From Magnetococcales bacterium (GTDB taxonomy: Bacteria; Pseudomonadota; Magnetococcia; Magnetococcales; DC0425bin3), in contig JADGBZ010000006.1 in NCBI GenBank assembly GCA_015231175.1, positions 28,631 to 92,630 on the forward strand: DNA of 64,000 nucleotides, written 5' to 3'. Position numbers and translations under genes: made by a program. A model generated the notes under the pieces. That model was not told the DNA's origin and ran no database searches. It saw only the letters and a list, made by a program, of their open reading frames with translations. Of this stretch, positions 10,704 through 23,830 are shown in pieces. Numbering within the stretch: position 1 is the stretch's first letter; each line of letters opens with the position of its first letter.

Positions 10704-10750
10704 ATTTATGCCACGAGAGACCGCTTTGATTTGCGGCAAAGGAGCCGTTC

Positions 10751-12166
10751 ATGACCACACGTACCCGTTTTGCCCCGTCACCAACCGGTTTTCTGCACAT
10801 TGGGGGCGCCCGAACGGCGTTGTTTTGTTATCTCTTCGCCCGTCACACAGGGGGAACCTACATTTTGCGGGTGGAGGATACGGATCGGGAACGTTCCACG
10901 CCGGAAGCGGTGGAGGTGATCTTGCAGGGTTTGAACTGGCTGGGGCTTAGGCCGGACGAAGGGCCTTTTTTCCAGTCCGACAATACAGAGTTGCACCGAC
11001 AGACAGCCCAGGAGTTGGTCCGTGCAGGCAAGGGGTATCGTTGCTACTGCACGCGAGAAGAGCTGGACGCCATGCGTGAGGAGCAGCGACTCCGGCAGGA
11101 GAAGCCCCGCTACGATGGCCGCTGCCGGGAACGCACCGGACCGGAGCCAACAGACCGGCCCTTTGTGATCCGTCTGAAAACACCGCGCACGGGGAATGTG
11201 GTCTGGGATGACGAGATCCAGGGACAAATTCGCGTCAGCAATACGGAGTTGGATGACTTGATTCTGCTGCGCTCCGACGGGTCTCCCACCTACAATCTGG
11301 CCGTTGTGGTGGATGATCACCACATGGGAATCACCCACGTCATCCGGGGAGAGGATCACGTCAGTAACACGCCCCGGCAGATGCATATTTTTGAGGCCAT
11401 GGGGTGGACCCCGCCCGTCTATGCCCACATGCCCCTGCTACACGGGACCGACGGGGCCAAGCTATCCAAACGTCATGGCGCGGTCTCTGTTCTGCAATAC
11501 CGGGACAATGGCTATCTGCCCGAGGCGGTCAATAACTACCTGGTACGCCTGGGATGGTCACACGGCGACCAGGAAATATTCACCATGGCCGACATGGAGC
11601 ACCTGTTCGAGGTGCGAGATGTGGGGCGTTCGGCTGCCATTTTCAACCTCTCCAAGCTGGATTGGATCAATGGGCACCATATCCGATCCACCACACCGGA
11701 AAAGTTGCTGCCTGAATTGATTCAGCACCTGGAACGATTGGGGATCGAACAACCAGACCCCGTTTTTGTACAGGCCATTCTGCCCACCGTGCGCGAACGG
11801 GCCAAAACCATGGTGGAGATGGCTGAAAAAAGCCTGTTTTATTTCCAGACGCCCCGGGAATATGACGAAAAAGCGGTGCAGAAGCACCTGCAACCACCCA
11901 TTTTGGAACCGTTTGCTGCCCTGGTGGTCGCCTTGACTGGCCTGCCGGAGTGGTCCGCAACCGCACTGGAAACGGCGTTCAAGCAAACCATCGCCGACCA
12001 CGGGCTCAAAATGGGGCAGTTGGCCCAGCCAGTCCGGGTGGCCATCACCGGCTCGGATGTCTCCCCCAGCGTATTCGAGATTCTTGCCCTGCTGGGTCGG
12101 GAGACCGCCCTGGCCCGCCTGCAAACCTGCCTGGCCTTTTTCAGAGAGCGCCAAGGGCAGACATGA
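10751..12166 (+). CDS. gltX: Glutamyl-tRNA synthetase
   Basis: Class I synthetase charging tRNA(Glu), 471 aa, the normal size. It has the HIGH-type motif (FLHIGGART, about residues 15-23) and the KMSKS-type KLSKRH at about 237-242. The zinc-binding CYC...YDGRC region is at about residues 97-125, and the helical anticodon-binding domain follows. The ATG has AAAGGAG 8 nt upstream. It is transcribed divergently from the SEC-C gene and followed by a dispersed repeat. Whether it also charges tRNA(Gln) cannot be judged by eye. Confidence 0.96.
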   Translation: MTTRTRFAPSPTGFLHIGGARTALFCYLFARHTGGTYILRVEDTDRERSTPEAVEVILQGLNWLGLRPDEGPFFQSDNTELHRQTAQELVRAGKGYRCYCTREELDAMREEQRLRQEKPRYDGRCRERTGPEPTDRPFVIRLKTPRTGNVVWDDEIQGQIRVSNTELDDLILLRSDGSPTYNLAVVVDDHHMGITHVIRGEDHVSNTPRQMHIFEAMGWTPPVYAHMPLLHGTDGAKLSKRHGAVSVLQYRDNGYLPEAVNNYLVRLGWSHGDQEIFTMADMEHLFEVRDVGRSAAIFNLSKLDWINGHHIRSTTPEKLLPELIQHLERLGIEQPDPVFVQAILPTVRERAKTMVEMAEKSLFYFQTPREYDEKAVQKHLQPPILEPFAALVVALTGLPEWSATALETAFKQTIADHGLKMGQLAQPVRVAITGSDVSPSVFEILALLGRETALARLQTCLAFFRERQGQT

Positions 12167-12178
12167 ACGGCTGGTGTA

Positions 12179-12394
12179 ACTATTCGGCACCCTTGCAAAA
12201 TAAAACCTGGACATGAAAGCCTTTGTCAGGGCTTCGCCCCGAACCCCACCAGGGCGCTGCCCTGGACCAAGCCAGGGAGCCAGCCCCCTGGACCCCGATT
12301 CATGGCTTGCCTGCACATCAAATCAACACGGTTGAGCCACCAGCCCCCTGGACCCCGATTCGTGGCCGGGTGGTGAATCGTTACAGGAAATCAC
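12179..12394. repeat. Dispersed hairpin-rich repeat, copy A
   Basis: Longest copy of a family also found at about 22168-22291, 53291-53435 and, degenerate, 29810-29935. The shared core includes ATGAAAGCCTTTGTCAGGGC, then GCCCCGAACCCCACCAGG and CAGCCCCCTGGACCCCGATT. It contains several short hairpins. Here the 3' CAGCCCCCTGGACCCCGATT segment is duplicated (about 12280 and 12341). It fills the gap between the convergent gltX and chaperone genes. Confidence 0.85.
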
Positions 12395-12401
12395 GGCCAT
12401 A

Positions 12402-13154
12402 TCAAGAAGGAGCGGCGTCGGGCATGCCATCTCTGGGACAGACGAAAGAGTCGCCGAGAATCGATTCGTCCGCTGGCACACGACCTGAAAAAGGTTGTGG
12501 AACCACCTGGCGTCGCATGCACTCCTGCTGGATGGCTTCCAACAATACTTCGGCCAGGGCGCCATAGGGGGTTGCAGGAGCGGCGTGCTCGCGCAAACCC
12601 TGGACCATGGGTTCGATCCAGCGCCCAAGGTGATGTTCGAGAAACTTGACCCCGGCATCGGCAGCAATCTGCTGCTGTTCGCTCCACCCCTCATTACAGG
12701 CATAGGCCTCTTTGACCAGGAGCAAACTGTAAAATTCCAGTTCGGTGCAGAGGTGATCGGGAAGATCGGGTTGGGTGGGAGAGGGCTCCACGCCAAATGC
12801 CCGATAAAAACCGCTGATGTCCGCCAACTCCACCGGCTGCCCGCCAATGCGACGCGCATCACCATAAGATGTTTCGTGTAACGAACACACCCCTTTACCC
12901 AGGAACAAACGAACATGCTCCTCCTGGAAGGCCGCCTCATCGACCTGGTCCCAGATGGCACGCAAGGCGGTCGATGCGGGAGTGGGCGCTCTGGGGATGG
13001 TATCGAAATCCGCCAGAAGTTGGGCCAGATGACCTGGATGGGGATATGCGAAACCCCGAGCGAGAAAACGCAAGAAGGCGGCTACAGTCAACAACTCCTG
13101 TAGCCGCCCTTCCAGATCATCCGGGCCGGAAACAGTCTGTCCTTGCCCGTTCAT
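12402..13154 (-). CDS. TorD/NarJ-family chaperone (delta subunit) for the molybdoenzyme
   Basis: A 250-aa all-helical cytosolic protein. The region YAEEH-type EEHVRLFLG, followed by CSLHETSYG and ELADISGFYRAFG, is typical of TorD/DmsD and type II DMSO-reductase assembly chaperones, which insert the Mo-bisMGD cofactor and check the Tat signal of the catalytic subunit. The start (MNGQGQ) follows AGAGGGG; the ORF upstream of it is the antisense of other sequence. It is the last gene of the alpha-beta-gamma-delta operon, 13 bp after the gamma gene. Its partner is therefore almost certainly the alpha subunit at 15277-18765. Confidence 0.82.
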   Translation of the reverse strand: MNGQGQTVSGPDDLEGRLQELLTVAAFLRFLARGFAYPHPGHLAQLLADFDTIPRAPTPASTALRAIWDQVDEAAFQEEHVRLFLGKGVCSLHETSYGDARRIGGQPVELADISGFYRAFGVEPSPTQPDLPDHLCTELEFYSLLLVKEAYACNEGWSEQQQIAADAGVKFLEHHLGRWIEPMVQGLREHAAPATPYGALAEVLLEAIQQECMRRQVVPQPFSGRVPADESILGDSFVCPRDGMPDAAPS

Positions 13155-13167
13155 ATGTACCCCTCTT

Positions 13168-14103
13168 TCATTTGGCGAGAGCGACCGGCAACCAATCCGA
13201 CCAGGATTTGCGCGCCCCCACCTCTTTGCCGCCCCCCTCCCAGACGGCGAAAGCGGCCACGGTTTGCCCACCCGGTTCCAGACGCGGGGAGTTGGCGGAG
13301 TCGGGAGCCAGAGGGACGGCAATGACAACATGCCATGCGCCATCCTTCCAGACACCATTGCCATCAGCCTCCTGGTGCTGTTTGACGGTCAGGGTGCCAA
13401 ACCCTTCGGCCACCTGATCGAGAACCGGACTGTCGCGATGCTTGGCAACCGGATTATCCACGCCACCAGCACCCATGTAAGCGCGCATATCCAAGGTGTT
13501 GAGCACCTGATCTGGATAGAGATCCGACTGGGCATAGGGGTAAAGATCGCGGATCGTCATGTCGCGTTTGCGTGCCAGGTCAGCCTGAAAGGCCGCCCGC
13601 CACTGGATGATGTTGACCCGTTCACCAGGGGCACCCATCATCGGGTTGACGGCGGCATCAGCCCGATACCGCACGGGCAGCTCCACTGCGACCTGGTCAC
13701 CAAACCGATCGACCACCACCCGATCACTCTGGGTGGGATCCTCCCATTCGAGAAGAAGGGAGAGCCATTGACCGTTATGCACGGAACGCACGGTCATGGC
13801 AGTAACAGCCGGTTGATTGTTTTGTGGCTCGGTCACGTTCTGCGGCTGCAAAGTGACGGCAACCGATTGGGTCTGTGCCCAAACTTTGGCGCCGGGGTCG
13901 AGAACCGGCTCCTTGCTGACCACCCGGAGGGCATGAAGTGCCCCGGCAGGAGGCGTGGCAGGCTGGGTGGGCGCGGTGGCATAGTGGATAGCGGCTGTGG
14001 CTGGCGCCGCCGGTGTTTGGGCCTCGGTCCCGGCGGCGGTGGCGTTCCCCGCCATCCCGGCGACCAGGGCCGACAGCCAAAAGGCTCTGTTCCATCCGTT
14101 CAT
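13168..14103 (-). CDS. Type II DMSO-reductase family gamma subunit, periplasmic heme b protein (EbdC/DdhC-like)
   Basis: A 311-aa protein with a Sec-type signal peptide (residues 1-23, ending ATAAG). Its body resembles the ethylbenzene-dehydrogenase/DMS-dehydrogenase heme b subunit: AMTVRSVHNGQWLSLLLEW, then MMGAPGERVNIIQWRA, then a C-terminal WHVVIAVPLA strand. In this family the heme is held by Met and Lys; which residues serve here I cannot fix by eye. The role would be passing electrons between the beta-subunit Fe-S chain and a periplasmic carrier. It sits between beta and chaperone genes with 13-bp gaps. No NarI-like membrane subunit is present. Confidence 0.78.
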   Translation of the reverse strand: MNGWNRAFWLSALVAGMAGNATAAGTEAQTPAAPATAAIHYATAPTQPATPPAGALHALRVVSKEPVLDPGAKVWAQTQSVAVTLQPQNVTEPQNNQPAVTAMTVRSVHNGQWLSLLLEWEDPTQSDRVVVDRFGDQVAVELPVRYRADAAVNPMMGAPGERVNIIQWRAAFQADLARKRDMTIRDLYPYAQSDLYPDQVLNTLDMRAYMGAGGVDNPVAKHRDSPVLDQVAEGFGTLTVKQHQEADGNGVWKDGAWHVVIAVPLAPDSANSPRLEPGGQTVAAFAVWEGGGKEVGARKSWSDWLPVALAK

Positions 14104-14116
14104 GGCTTCTCCCCCG

Positions 14117-15244
14117 TCAGGTGATGTTGCTGCGATGAGTTTTATAGGTCTCGTCGTAGGCTACACGCAGGAATATGGGCTCGCGCATGGGCACCCGGAC
14201 CAGTTCCTTCCCCTGCTCATCGAAACCAACGGCAGCATCCCCTTCCACCCGGAAGCGGTCGATGATCATGGGAGTGGCCCCGAAGAGCAACAACGCCGCG
14301 AGGAGCTTCTTGTCATCGACTGCCTTGCGGTACATCTCGACGGCCTGGGTCACGCCACCACCAAACATCTGTTGCGTATAGGCGGCGGGGACGTGAATCG
14401 GCGGGATATAGTAGACGTTGGGCTCCAAACCAAGCTGCGGGAAGAGCGGCTTGGCGATTTTCAACACATGGACCAGATAGTCCAACGGATTGTCGTCACG
14501 CGCCTTGTCGGGAGCGGAGATGAAACCCTGTAAACGGATCTTGCCGATGCAGGTGATGGTACACTGGGTCTGCCTCCCCCCCTCCACCGCCGGATAGCAG
14601 CCGACACACTTTTCCGACGTGCGGGTCATGCTGTTGAAGAACGGTTTTTTGTAGGGGCAACCCCGGACGCACTCCCGATAGCCACGGCAACGCAACTGAT
14701 CGACAAGCACAATGCCATCCTCGGGCCGCTTGTAGGCCGACTGCCGAGGGCAGGCGCCGACACAGGCCGGGTAGGTGCAGTGGTTGCAAATGCGGGGCAG
14801 ATAGTGCATCCACTGCATGTGGGGAACAGTGATGTAAGCCCCCTGGGTCATGTTGCCGGTGCAATCGTCCTCGCTGATATTCGGATGGGCATAGTCCATG
14901 TCATCGGGGAGGTAGCCCAGCACCCGCTCGCCGGCGGGCGCAGCTTCGAACAGAGTCTTGCCTTGGTAACTGGGACCGTCGATATCCTGCACGCCCAGCT
15001 TTTCCAGAATTTTCACATCCCATCCCAGCGGGTAGTATCCGTAGGGCTTGGTTTCAACGTTGTTCCAGAACATGTATTCCTGGCCCCGACTGGAGGTCCA
15101 GGTGGTTTTACAGGCCACAGTGCAGGTCTGGCACGCAATGCACTTGTTCGTGTCCATGACCATGGCAAACTGCTTCTTGGGCCGGGCTCCCTCGTAGGGG
15201 TACTCCATCTCCCGGCCTATCTGCCAGTTGTGTACTTTCGGCAT
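14117..15244 (-). CDS. Type II DMSO-reductase family beta subunit, four-cluster iron-sulfur protein (NarH/EbdB-like)
   Basis: A 375-aa electron-transfer subunit. Four cysteine groups are clear: CIACQTCTVACK (35-46), CNHCTYPACVGACP, CRGYRECVRGCPYKK and CVGCYP...CTITC. In the third group Tyr stands where a fourth Cys would be, as Trp does in NarH, which indicates a [3Fe-4S] cluster beside three [4Fe-4S] clusters. There is no signal peptide, so it is expected to be exported by hitch-hiking with the Tat-dependent alpha subunit. It lies 32 bp after alpha and 13 bp before gamma. Confidence 0.92.
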   Translation of the reverse strand: MPKVHNWQIGREMEYPYEGARPKKQFAMVMDTNKCIACQTCTVACKTTWTSSRGQEYMFWNNVETKPYGYYPLGWDVKILEKLGVQDIDGPSYQGKTLFEAAPAGERVLGYLPDDMDYAHPNISEDDCTGNMTQGAYITVPHMQWMHYLPRICNHCTYPACVGACPRQSAYKRPEDGIVLVDQLRCRGYRECVRGCPYKKPFFNSMTRTSEKCVGCYPAVEGGRQTQCTITCIGKIRLQGFISAPDKARDDNPLDYLVHVLKIAKPLFPQLGLEPNVYYIPPIHVPAAYTQQMFGGGVTQAVEMYRKAVDDKKLLAALLLFGATPMIIDRFRVEGDAAVGFDEQGKELVRVPMREPIFLRVAYDETYKTHRSNIT

Positions 15245-15276
15245 CGTCAGACTCCTTGCTGGCGTCGTCGCTTGGC

Positions 15277-18765
<3,489 letters not shown>

Positions 18766-19041
18766 TTCGTCTGCCTCCCGAAGCCTGTGTCCTTCTTTCG
18801 CCGCATGCAGTCGTTGCCTGCACACCGCCTCCACGTTTCACATGCTTGACCTTGCAAACACATCAACGCACTCAACCATCAGCAAAATACCCGCACAGGG
18901 CCGCCCGAGCGTAACCATGCGACCAAATCCCCAAAGGGACGGAACGCACACCCCTCCGCCAGCACTGCCGCCACAGCCCAGCAGACCAAGTATGCTGCAT
19001 GGCACATTCACACATGATCCATGATCGTTCGAATAGCCAAC

Positions 19042-19055
19042 TTGACCTGCATCAA
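19042..19055. promoter_or_regulatory. FNR/DNR-type binding site, proximal
   Basis: TTGAC-CTGC-ATCAA matches the FNR/DNR consensus TTGAY-N4-RTCAA in all ten positions. It lies 277 bp upstream of the alpha-subunit start, in a 559-bp region (18766-19324) that holds no convincing gene. It is the better-placed candidate for anaerobic activation of the molybdoenzyme operon, though no clear -10 was found. Confidence 0.65.
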
Positions 19056-19183
19056 TTTTCGCGCACTTATTTTTCGGGTTCTGTCGCAATTTCTCCCATC
19101 GACCCCAGCCAACTGCATTGCAGGCCGCAACAAAAGTTCACAGCAGTCTACCCAAAGAGGGGCAGAATACAAAATGAAAAGAT

Positions 19184-19213
19184 CTTTAAAATTGATCTTG
19201 ATCAATTTTAAAG
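19184..19213. promoter_or_regulatory. Perfect FNR site embedded in a 30-bp perfect inverted repeat
   Basis: CTTTAAAATTGATC-TT-GATCAATTTTAAAG has two perfect 14-bp arms, and its centre is the consensus FNR box TTGAT-CTTG-ATCAA (19192-19205). Such a symmetrical AT-rich site is typical of a Crp/FNR-family operator. It lies 111 bp from the 3' end of tgt and 427 bp upstream of the alpha gene, so the molybdoenzyme operon is the natural target. Confidence 0.7.
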
Positions 19214-19324
19214 CCACAAAAAATAATGGCCAGACCACAGAATGAATAAACAACTGACTGCAAATCAATCAATCATTTTGTTTTTCCACAAATATCACAC
19301 TACCCGTCCCCCGTCCCCAGCGCA

Positions 19325-20428
<1,104 letters not shown>

Positions 20429-20484
20429 TCAGCGCCCTCTCAAAAAAAATAGCCGCCGTGTCAAAGTTTTTCTTGCCTCACTTT

Positions 20485-21552
20485 TCATGTTTGGCTCGTC
20501 GTCTCTGGAAAGAGCAGGCAAGCATCGCCATAAGAGTAAAAACGGTACCCCTGGGCGATGGCATGGGCATAGATCCGCTCCAAGCGCGTTTTGCCCACAA
20601 AAGCCGCCACCAACATAAGCAGAGTGGAACGGGGCAGATGAAAGTTGGTGATCATGGCATCCACCACACGAAAACGAAACCCGGGCAGAATAAAAAGAGC
20701 CGTCTCGCCCGTAAAAGGTCGCAACTCCCCCCGCTCATCCACCGCGCTTTCCAGGGTGCGCACCGTGGTGGTTCCCACGGCGATGACCCGCCCCCCCCGA
20801 GCCCGGGTCGCCTGAATACGCTCGACCACGGCGGGTGGAAGTTGACACCACTCCCGATGCATGACGTGCTGACGCAGATCACGAACCCGCACCGGTTGAA
20901 AGGTACCCGGCCCGACATGCAGTGTCAGTCGCACGACGCCAATGCCGGATTTCTCCAGACGAGCGAGGAGCGCCATGGTAAAATGCAGACCGGCTGTGGG
21001 CGCCGCAACCGCCCCGGGCTGAGAAGCAAACATGGTCTGGTAACGCAACCGATCGATCTCCTGACCAGCCGAGGCAATGTAGGGAGGCAGAGGTATCTGA
21101 CCATGCCGGGCCAGAGTCGTCATGATCTCCCCCGGCGTCTCCAGATGAACCCGAAAACATCCTGGCAGACGCTCCAGGACTTCGACCTGGAATTCGGGGG
21201 CGATCTCGATCCGCCATCCCGGACGAATCGGCTTGTTGGCCCCCAGCAGGGCCTGCCACGTACCGGGGGATGTTTCAGGCCGTAGCAGCAAAATCTCCAC
21301 CCGACCACCGGAAACACGCCGCCCCACAAGACGTGCCGGCAAAACCTGCGTGTCGTTTTGGACCAACAGATCACCTGGCTGCAAACAGGTGACAAGATCT
21401 TGAAAGATGCGATCCTCCATGCCGTGGGGATGGCTAACCAGCAAACGGGCTGCATCGCGCGGCTCGGCAGGGGTCTGGGCAATGCGCTCTCTGGGCAGGG
21501 TATAGTCAAAATCTTCCAGTCGCCAACATGGATCCCCTTTCGACACACCCAT
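20485..21552 (-). CDS. queA: S-adenosylmethionine:tRNA ribosyltransferase-isomerase
   Basis: Adds the epoxycyclopentane precursor to preQ1-modified tRNA using SAM, the step after Tgt. It is 355 aa, the usual length. Family segments include LEDFDYTLPRERIAQTP at the N-terminus, the RPGWRIEI region, ASAGQEIDRLRYQTMFA followed by GAVAAPTAGLHFT, and the C-terminal NFHLPRSTLLMLVAAF. The chosen ATG has AAGGAG 7 nt upstream; the longer ORF antisense to the neighbouring gene is spurious. Its start codon overlaps the start codon of the divergent gene at 21551 by two bases. Confidence 0.95.
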   Translation of the reverse strand: MGVSKGDPCWRLEDFDYTLPRERIAQTPAEPRDAARLLVSHPHGMEDRIFQDLVTCLQPGDLLVQNDTQVLPARLVGRRVSGGRVEILLLRPETSPGTWQALLGANKPIRPGWRIEIAPEFQVEVLERLPGCFRVHLETPGEIMTTLARHGQIPLPPYIASAGQEIDRLRYQTMFASQPGAVAAPTAGLHFTMALLARLEKSGIGVVRLTLHVGPGTFQPVRVRDLRQHVMHREWCQLPPAVVERIQATRARGGRVIAVGTTTVRTLESAVDERGELRPFTGETALFILPGFRFRVVDAMITNFHLPRSTLLMLVAAFVGKTRLERIYAHAIAQGYRFYSYGDACLLFPETTSQT

Positions 21553-22144
21553 GAACTCTCCTTCCCCGCTCCTCCTCGTGATCACCCGGCGGCACATTCC
21601 GGACACCCTCTGGGATGAACTCCCCGCGCAACTCCCCCCTGCCCAAACCCCGCACCTGTTTTTTACCGGCGAGGGAACCATCCTGGCCACCGCACCCCTC
21701 CCCCTCTGGTCCCAGGCCCGGCGTGTGGTTTGCACCCATGCCTTCCTTCAACATTGGCGCCACCCCCCCCCACCCCTTCCCAACCTGACCGCCGGCAGCC
21801 TGGCCCATCTGGGGCGTTTATTGCGCGAGTGTACCCTGGCAACCACGCTCCCCTTACCCACCTGGCCGCTGCAACCAGGAACACCCGGCAATAAACAAGT
21901 GGCTGTGCCTTTAGGAACAGATCTTGCATCCACGGAAACCCTGGAGTCCCTGCGCCTGGCAGTCGGCTTGGCCGGTTGTCAACACCGGGTGACCATTTAC
22001 CGCGAAACCGGGTGGAACAGCAACCCGCCCTCCGCCAAAGAGTTTCCTGCGGAGGCCCGGGCCTATCTGGACCTCATGTCCGAATTGGGCATCACGTTTC
22101 ACTCTGGACCTGAGGGAGGCGAGTCTGTCATCCTGCGGATATGA
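21551..22144 (+). CDS. Hypothetical protein, possibly DsrE-like C-terminal fold
   Basis: A 197-aa ORF divergent from queA. Its middle is proline- and leucine-rich. Residues of about 130-197 (TLESLRLAVGLAGCQHRVTIY, then AYLDLMSELGITF) have the alternating helix-strand look of a DsrE/TusC-like domain. No good Shine-Dalgarno sequence precedes the ATG, whose first two bases lie inside the queA start codon on the other strand, so the transcript may be leaderless or the real start may differ. The relation to queuosine synthesis is positional only. A dispersed repeat follows the stop codon. Confidence 0.55.
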   Translation: MNSPSPLLLVITRRHIPDTLWDELPAQLPPAQTPHLFFTGEGTILATAPLPLWSQARRVVCTHAFLQHWRHPPPPLPNLTAGSLAHLGRLLRECTLATTLPLPTWPLQPGTPGNKQVAVPLGTDLASTETLESLRLAVGLAGCQHRVTIYRETGWNSNPPSAKEFPAEARAYLDLMSELGITFHSGPEGGESVILRI

Positions 22145-22167
22145 ATTTTTTGAAGAAAACGCAACCA

Positions 22168-22291
22168 TCCGGCGCCCTTTCAAGAAAAGCCCGGATATGA
22201 AAGCCTTTGTCAGGGCTTCGCCCCGAACCCCACCAGGACTCCGTCCTGGACCTGCCAGGGAGCCAGCCCCCTGGACCCCGGTTCGTTTCCC
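22168..22291. repeat. Dispersed hairpin-rich repeat, copy B
   Basis: Begins CGGCGCCCTTTCAAGAAAAGC and continues through ATGAAAGCCTTTGTCAGGGC to CAGCCCCCTGGACCCC, nearly identical to copy C at 53.3 kb. The inner hairpin CCAGGACTCCGTCCTGG is present. It lies between the hypothetical gene and ampG. Confidence 0.85.
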
Positions 22292-22315
22292 TTTTTTTCA
22301 ACCTGAGAGCACTCC

Positions 22316-23677
22316 ATGACAACGAGGTGGAACCTGTGGGATCGGACCTGGGAGCTCTATGGTCATCCGCGGGTGGTGGCTATTTTTTTTCTGGGATTTT
22401 CCAGTGGCCTGCCCCTGGCCCTGACCTTTGGCACGCTCTCCCTGTGGTTGACGGAGGCCGGCATCGCCAAATCCACGATCGGCCTGTTTGCCCTGGCAAG
22501 CGCCCCTTACACAGTCAAATTTCTTTGGTCCCCCCTGCTGGACCGCCTGCCTCTCCCCTTGTTCACCGACCGATGGGGACAACGCCGGGGATGGGCGTTG
22601 TGCATTCAAATCTTCCTTGCCCTGGCCATCTTTGGCCTGGGATGCGCCGATCCCGCTCATGATCCCCGCCTGACGGGCCTGTTTGCCCTGTTGGTCGCCT
22701 TTCTCTCCGCCAGCCAGGATATCGTCATCGATGCCTATCGGGTGGAGAGCCTCGACAAGTCCCAATATGGGGCCGGGGCCGCCATGATCGTCATGGGCTA
22801 CCGCGTGGGCATGCTGGTCTCCGGAGCAGGCGCACTCTATCTGGCAACTTTCTTTGGCTGGTTCGTCACTTATGCAGTCATGGCAGCCTGCATGGGGGTC
22901 GGTATCATCACGCTCCTGGTCAACCCCGAACCCGAACGCCCCCCAGAACCCCTGACCCGCCAACGAGAACAAAAAATCGACTCCTTCCTCACCCACCACT
23001 TTGCCGGACAAAGCTGGCTGGCGACCGTCTTGCGCTGGCTTTCCGTGGCCGTGGTGGCCCCATTGGCTGACTTTGTGGCCCGACAACGCTGGTTTGCCAT
23101 CCTGATGTTCATCCTCCTCTACAAATTCGGCGAGGCCCTGGCCGGGGTGATGTCCGGGCCGTTTTATCTCGACCTGAATTTCTCCAAAATCGAGATCGCC
23201 AACGTAAGCAAAATTTTTGGCTTGATCGCAACCCTCGTTGGTTCCGTTCTCGGTGGGCTTGTCGTCCATCGGCGCGGCATCATGGCTTCCCTGCTCTTCT
23301 GTGGCCTCCTACAAATGGTCTCCACCCTGGCATTTGTCTGGTTGGCCTACGCGGGTCATGACATCACCATCCTGGCAGCCTCCATTGCCATCGAAAATTT
23401 GAGCGGCGGCATGGGAACCGCCGCCCTGGTGGCCTACCTCTCCAGCCTGTGCAACGTGTCATACACAGCAACCCAGTACGCTTTACTGTCGTCGTTCATG
23501 GCCTTTGGTCGCACAATCCTCGCCTCATGGGGAGGGTTCCTCGCGGAACGGATGAGCTGGAGCCAATTCTTTCTCTTGTCGACTGTAGCCGCCCTGCCAG
23601 GCCTGTTGCTCCTGCTGTGGCTGACAAAACAGCCCCCGTTGGCAACAAAAATGACGCAACACGAGGTAACCCCATGA
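22316..23677 (+). CDS. ampG: AmpG-family muropeptide permease (MFS)
   Basis: Inner-membrane major-facilitator protein of 453 aa with about twelve hydrophobic segments. The N-terminal FFLGFSSGLPLALTFGTLSLWL, followed by GLFALASAPYTVKFLWSPLLDR and SASQDIVIDAYRVE, is characteristic of AmpG, which imports GlcNAc-anhydroMurNAc peptides for murein recycling using the proton gradient. A GAGAG box precedes the ATG. No recycling amidase or beta-lactamase regulator is nearby. Confidence 0.88.
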   Translation: MTTRWNLWDRTWELYGHPRVVAIFFLGFSSGLPLALTFGTLSLWLTEAGIAKSTIGLFALASAPYTVKFLWSPLLDRLPLPLFTDRWGQRRGWALCIQIFLALAIFGLGCADPAHDPRLTGLFALLVAFLSASQDIVIDAYRVESLDKSQYGAGAAMIVMGYRVGMLVSGAGALYLATFFGWFVTYAVMAACMGVGIITLLVNPEPERPPEPLTRQREQKIDSFLTHHFAGQSWLATVLRWLSVAVVAPLADFVARQRWFAILMFILLYKFGEALAGVMSGPFYLDLNFSKIEIANVSKIFGLIATLVGSVLGGLVVHRRGIMASLLFCGLLQMVSTLAFVWLAYAGHDITILAASIAIENLSGGMGTAALVAYLSSLCNVSYTATQYALLSSFMAFGRTILASWGGFLAERMSWSQFFLLSTVAALPGLLLLLWLTKQPPLATKMTQHEVTP

Positions 23678-23830
23678 ATTTTCAACTCTCGACCGAACAA
23701 CCATCGCAACCATGATAAAAGCCTCCATGCCCAGCCCTTCCTGCAAGGGCGTTGGGTCATGACCAACCATCAACCATGACCAGAAAAAATGGCAGACCAA
23801 AAACCACCATACGTCAACAAGGATACAATC

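Noticed and set aside
12223..12567. Plus-strand ORF starting in the dispersed repeat
   Set aside because: Its N-terminus is translated repeat (MSGLRPEPHQ type), which recurs at other copies. No RBS and no family.
18840..19089. 83-aa minus-strand ORF in the molybdoenzyme promoter region
   Set aside because: It has Gly/Cys-rich low-complexity composition and no RBS, and overlaps the FNR-type site, so it is better explained as control region.
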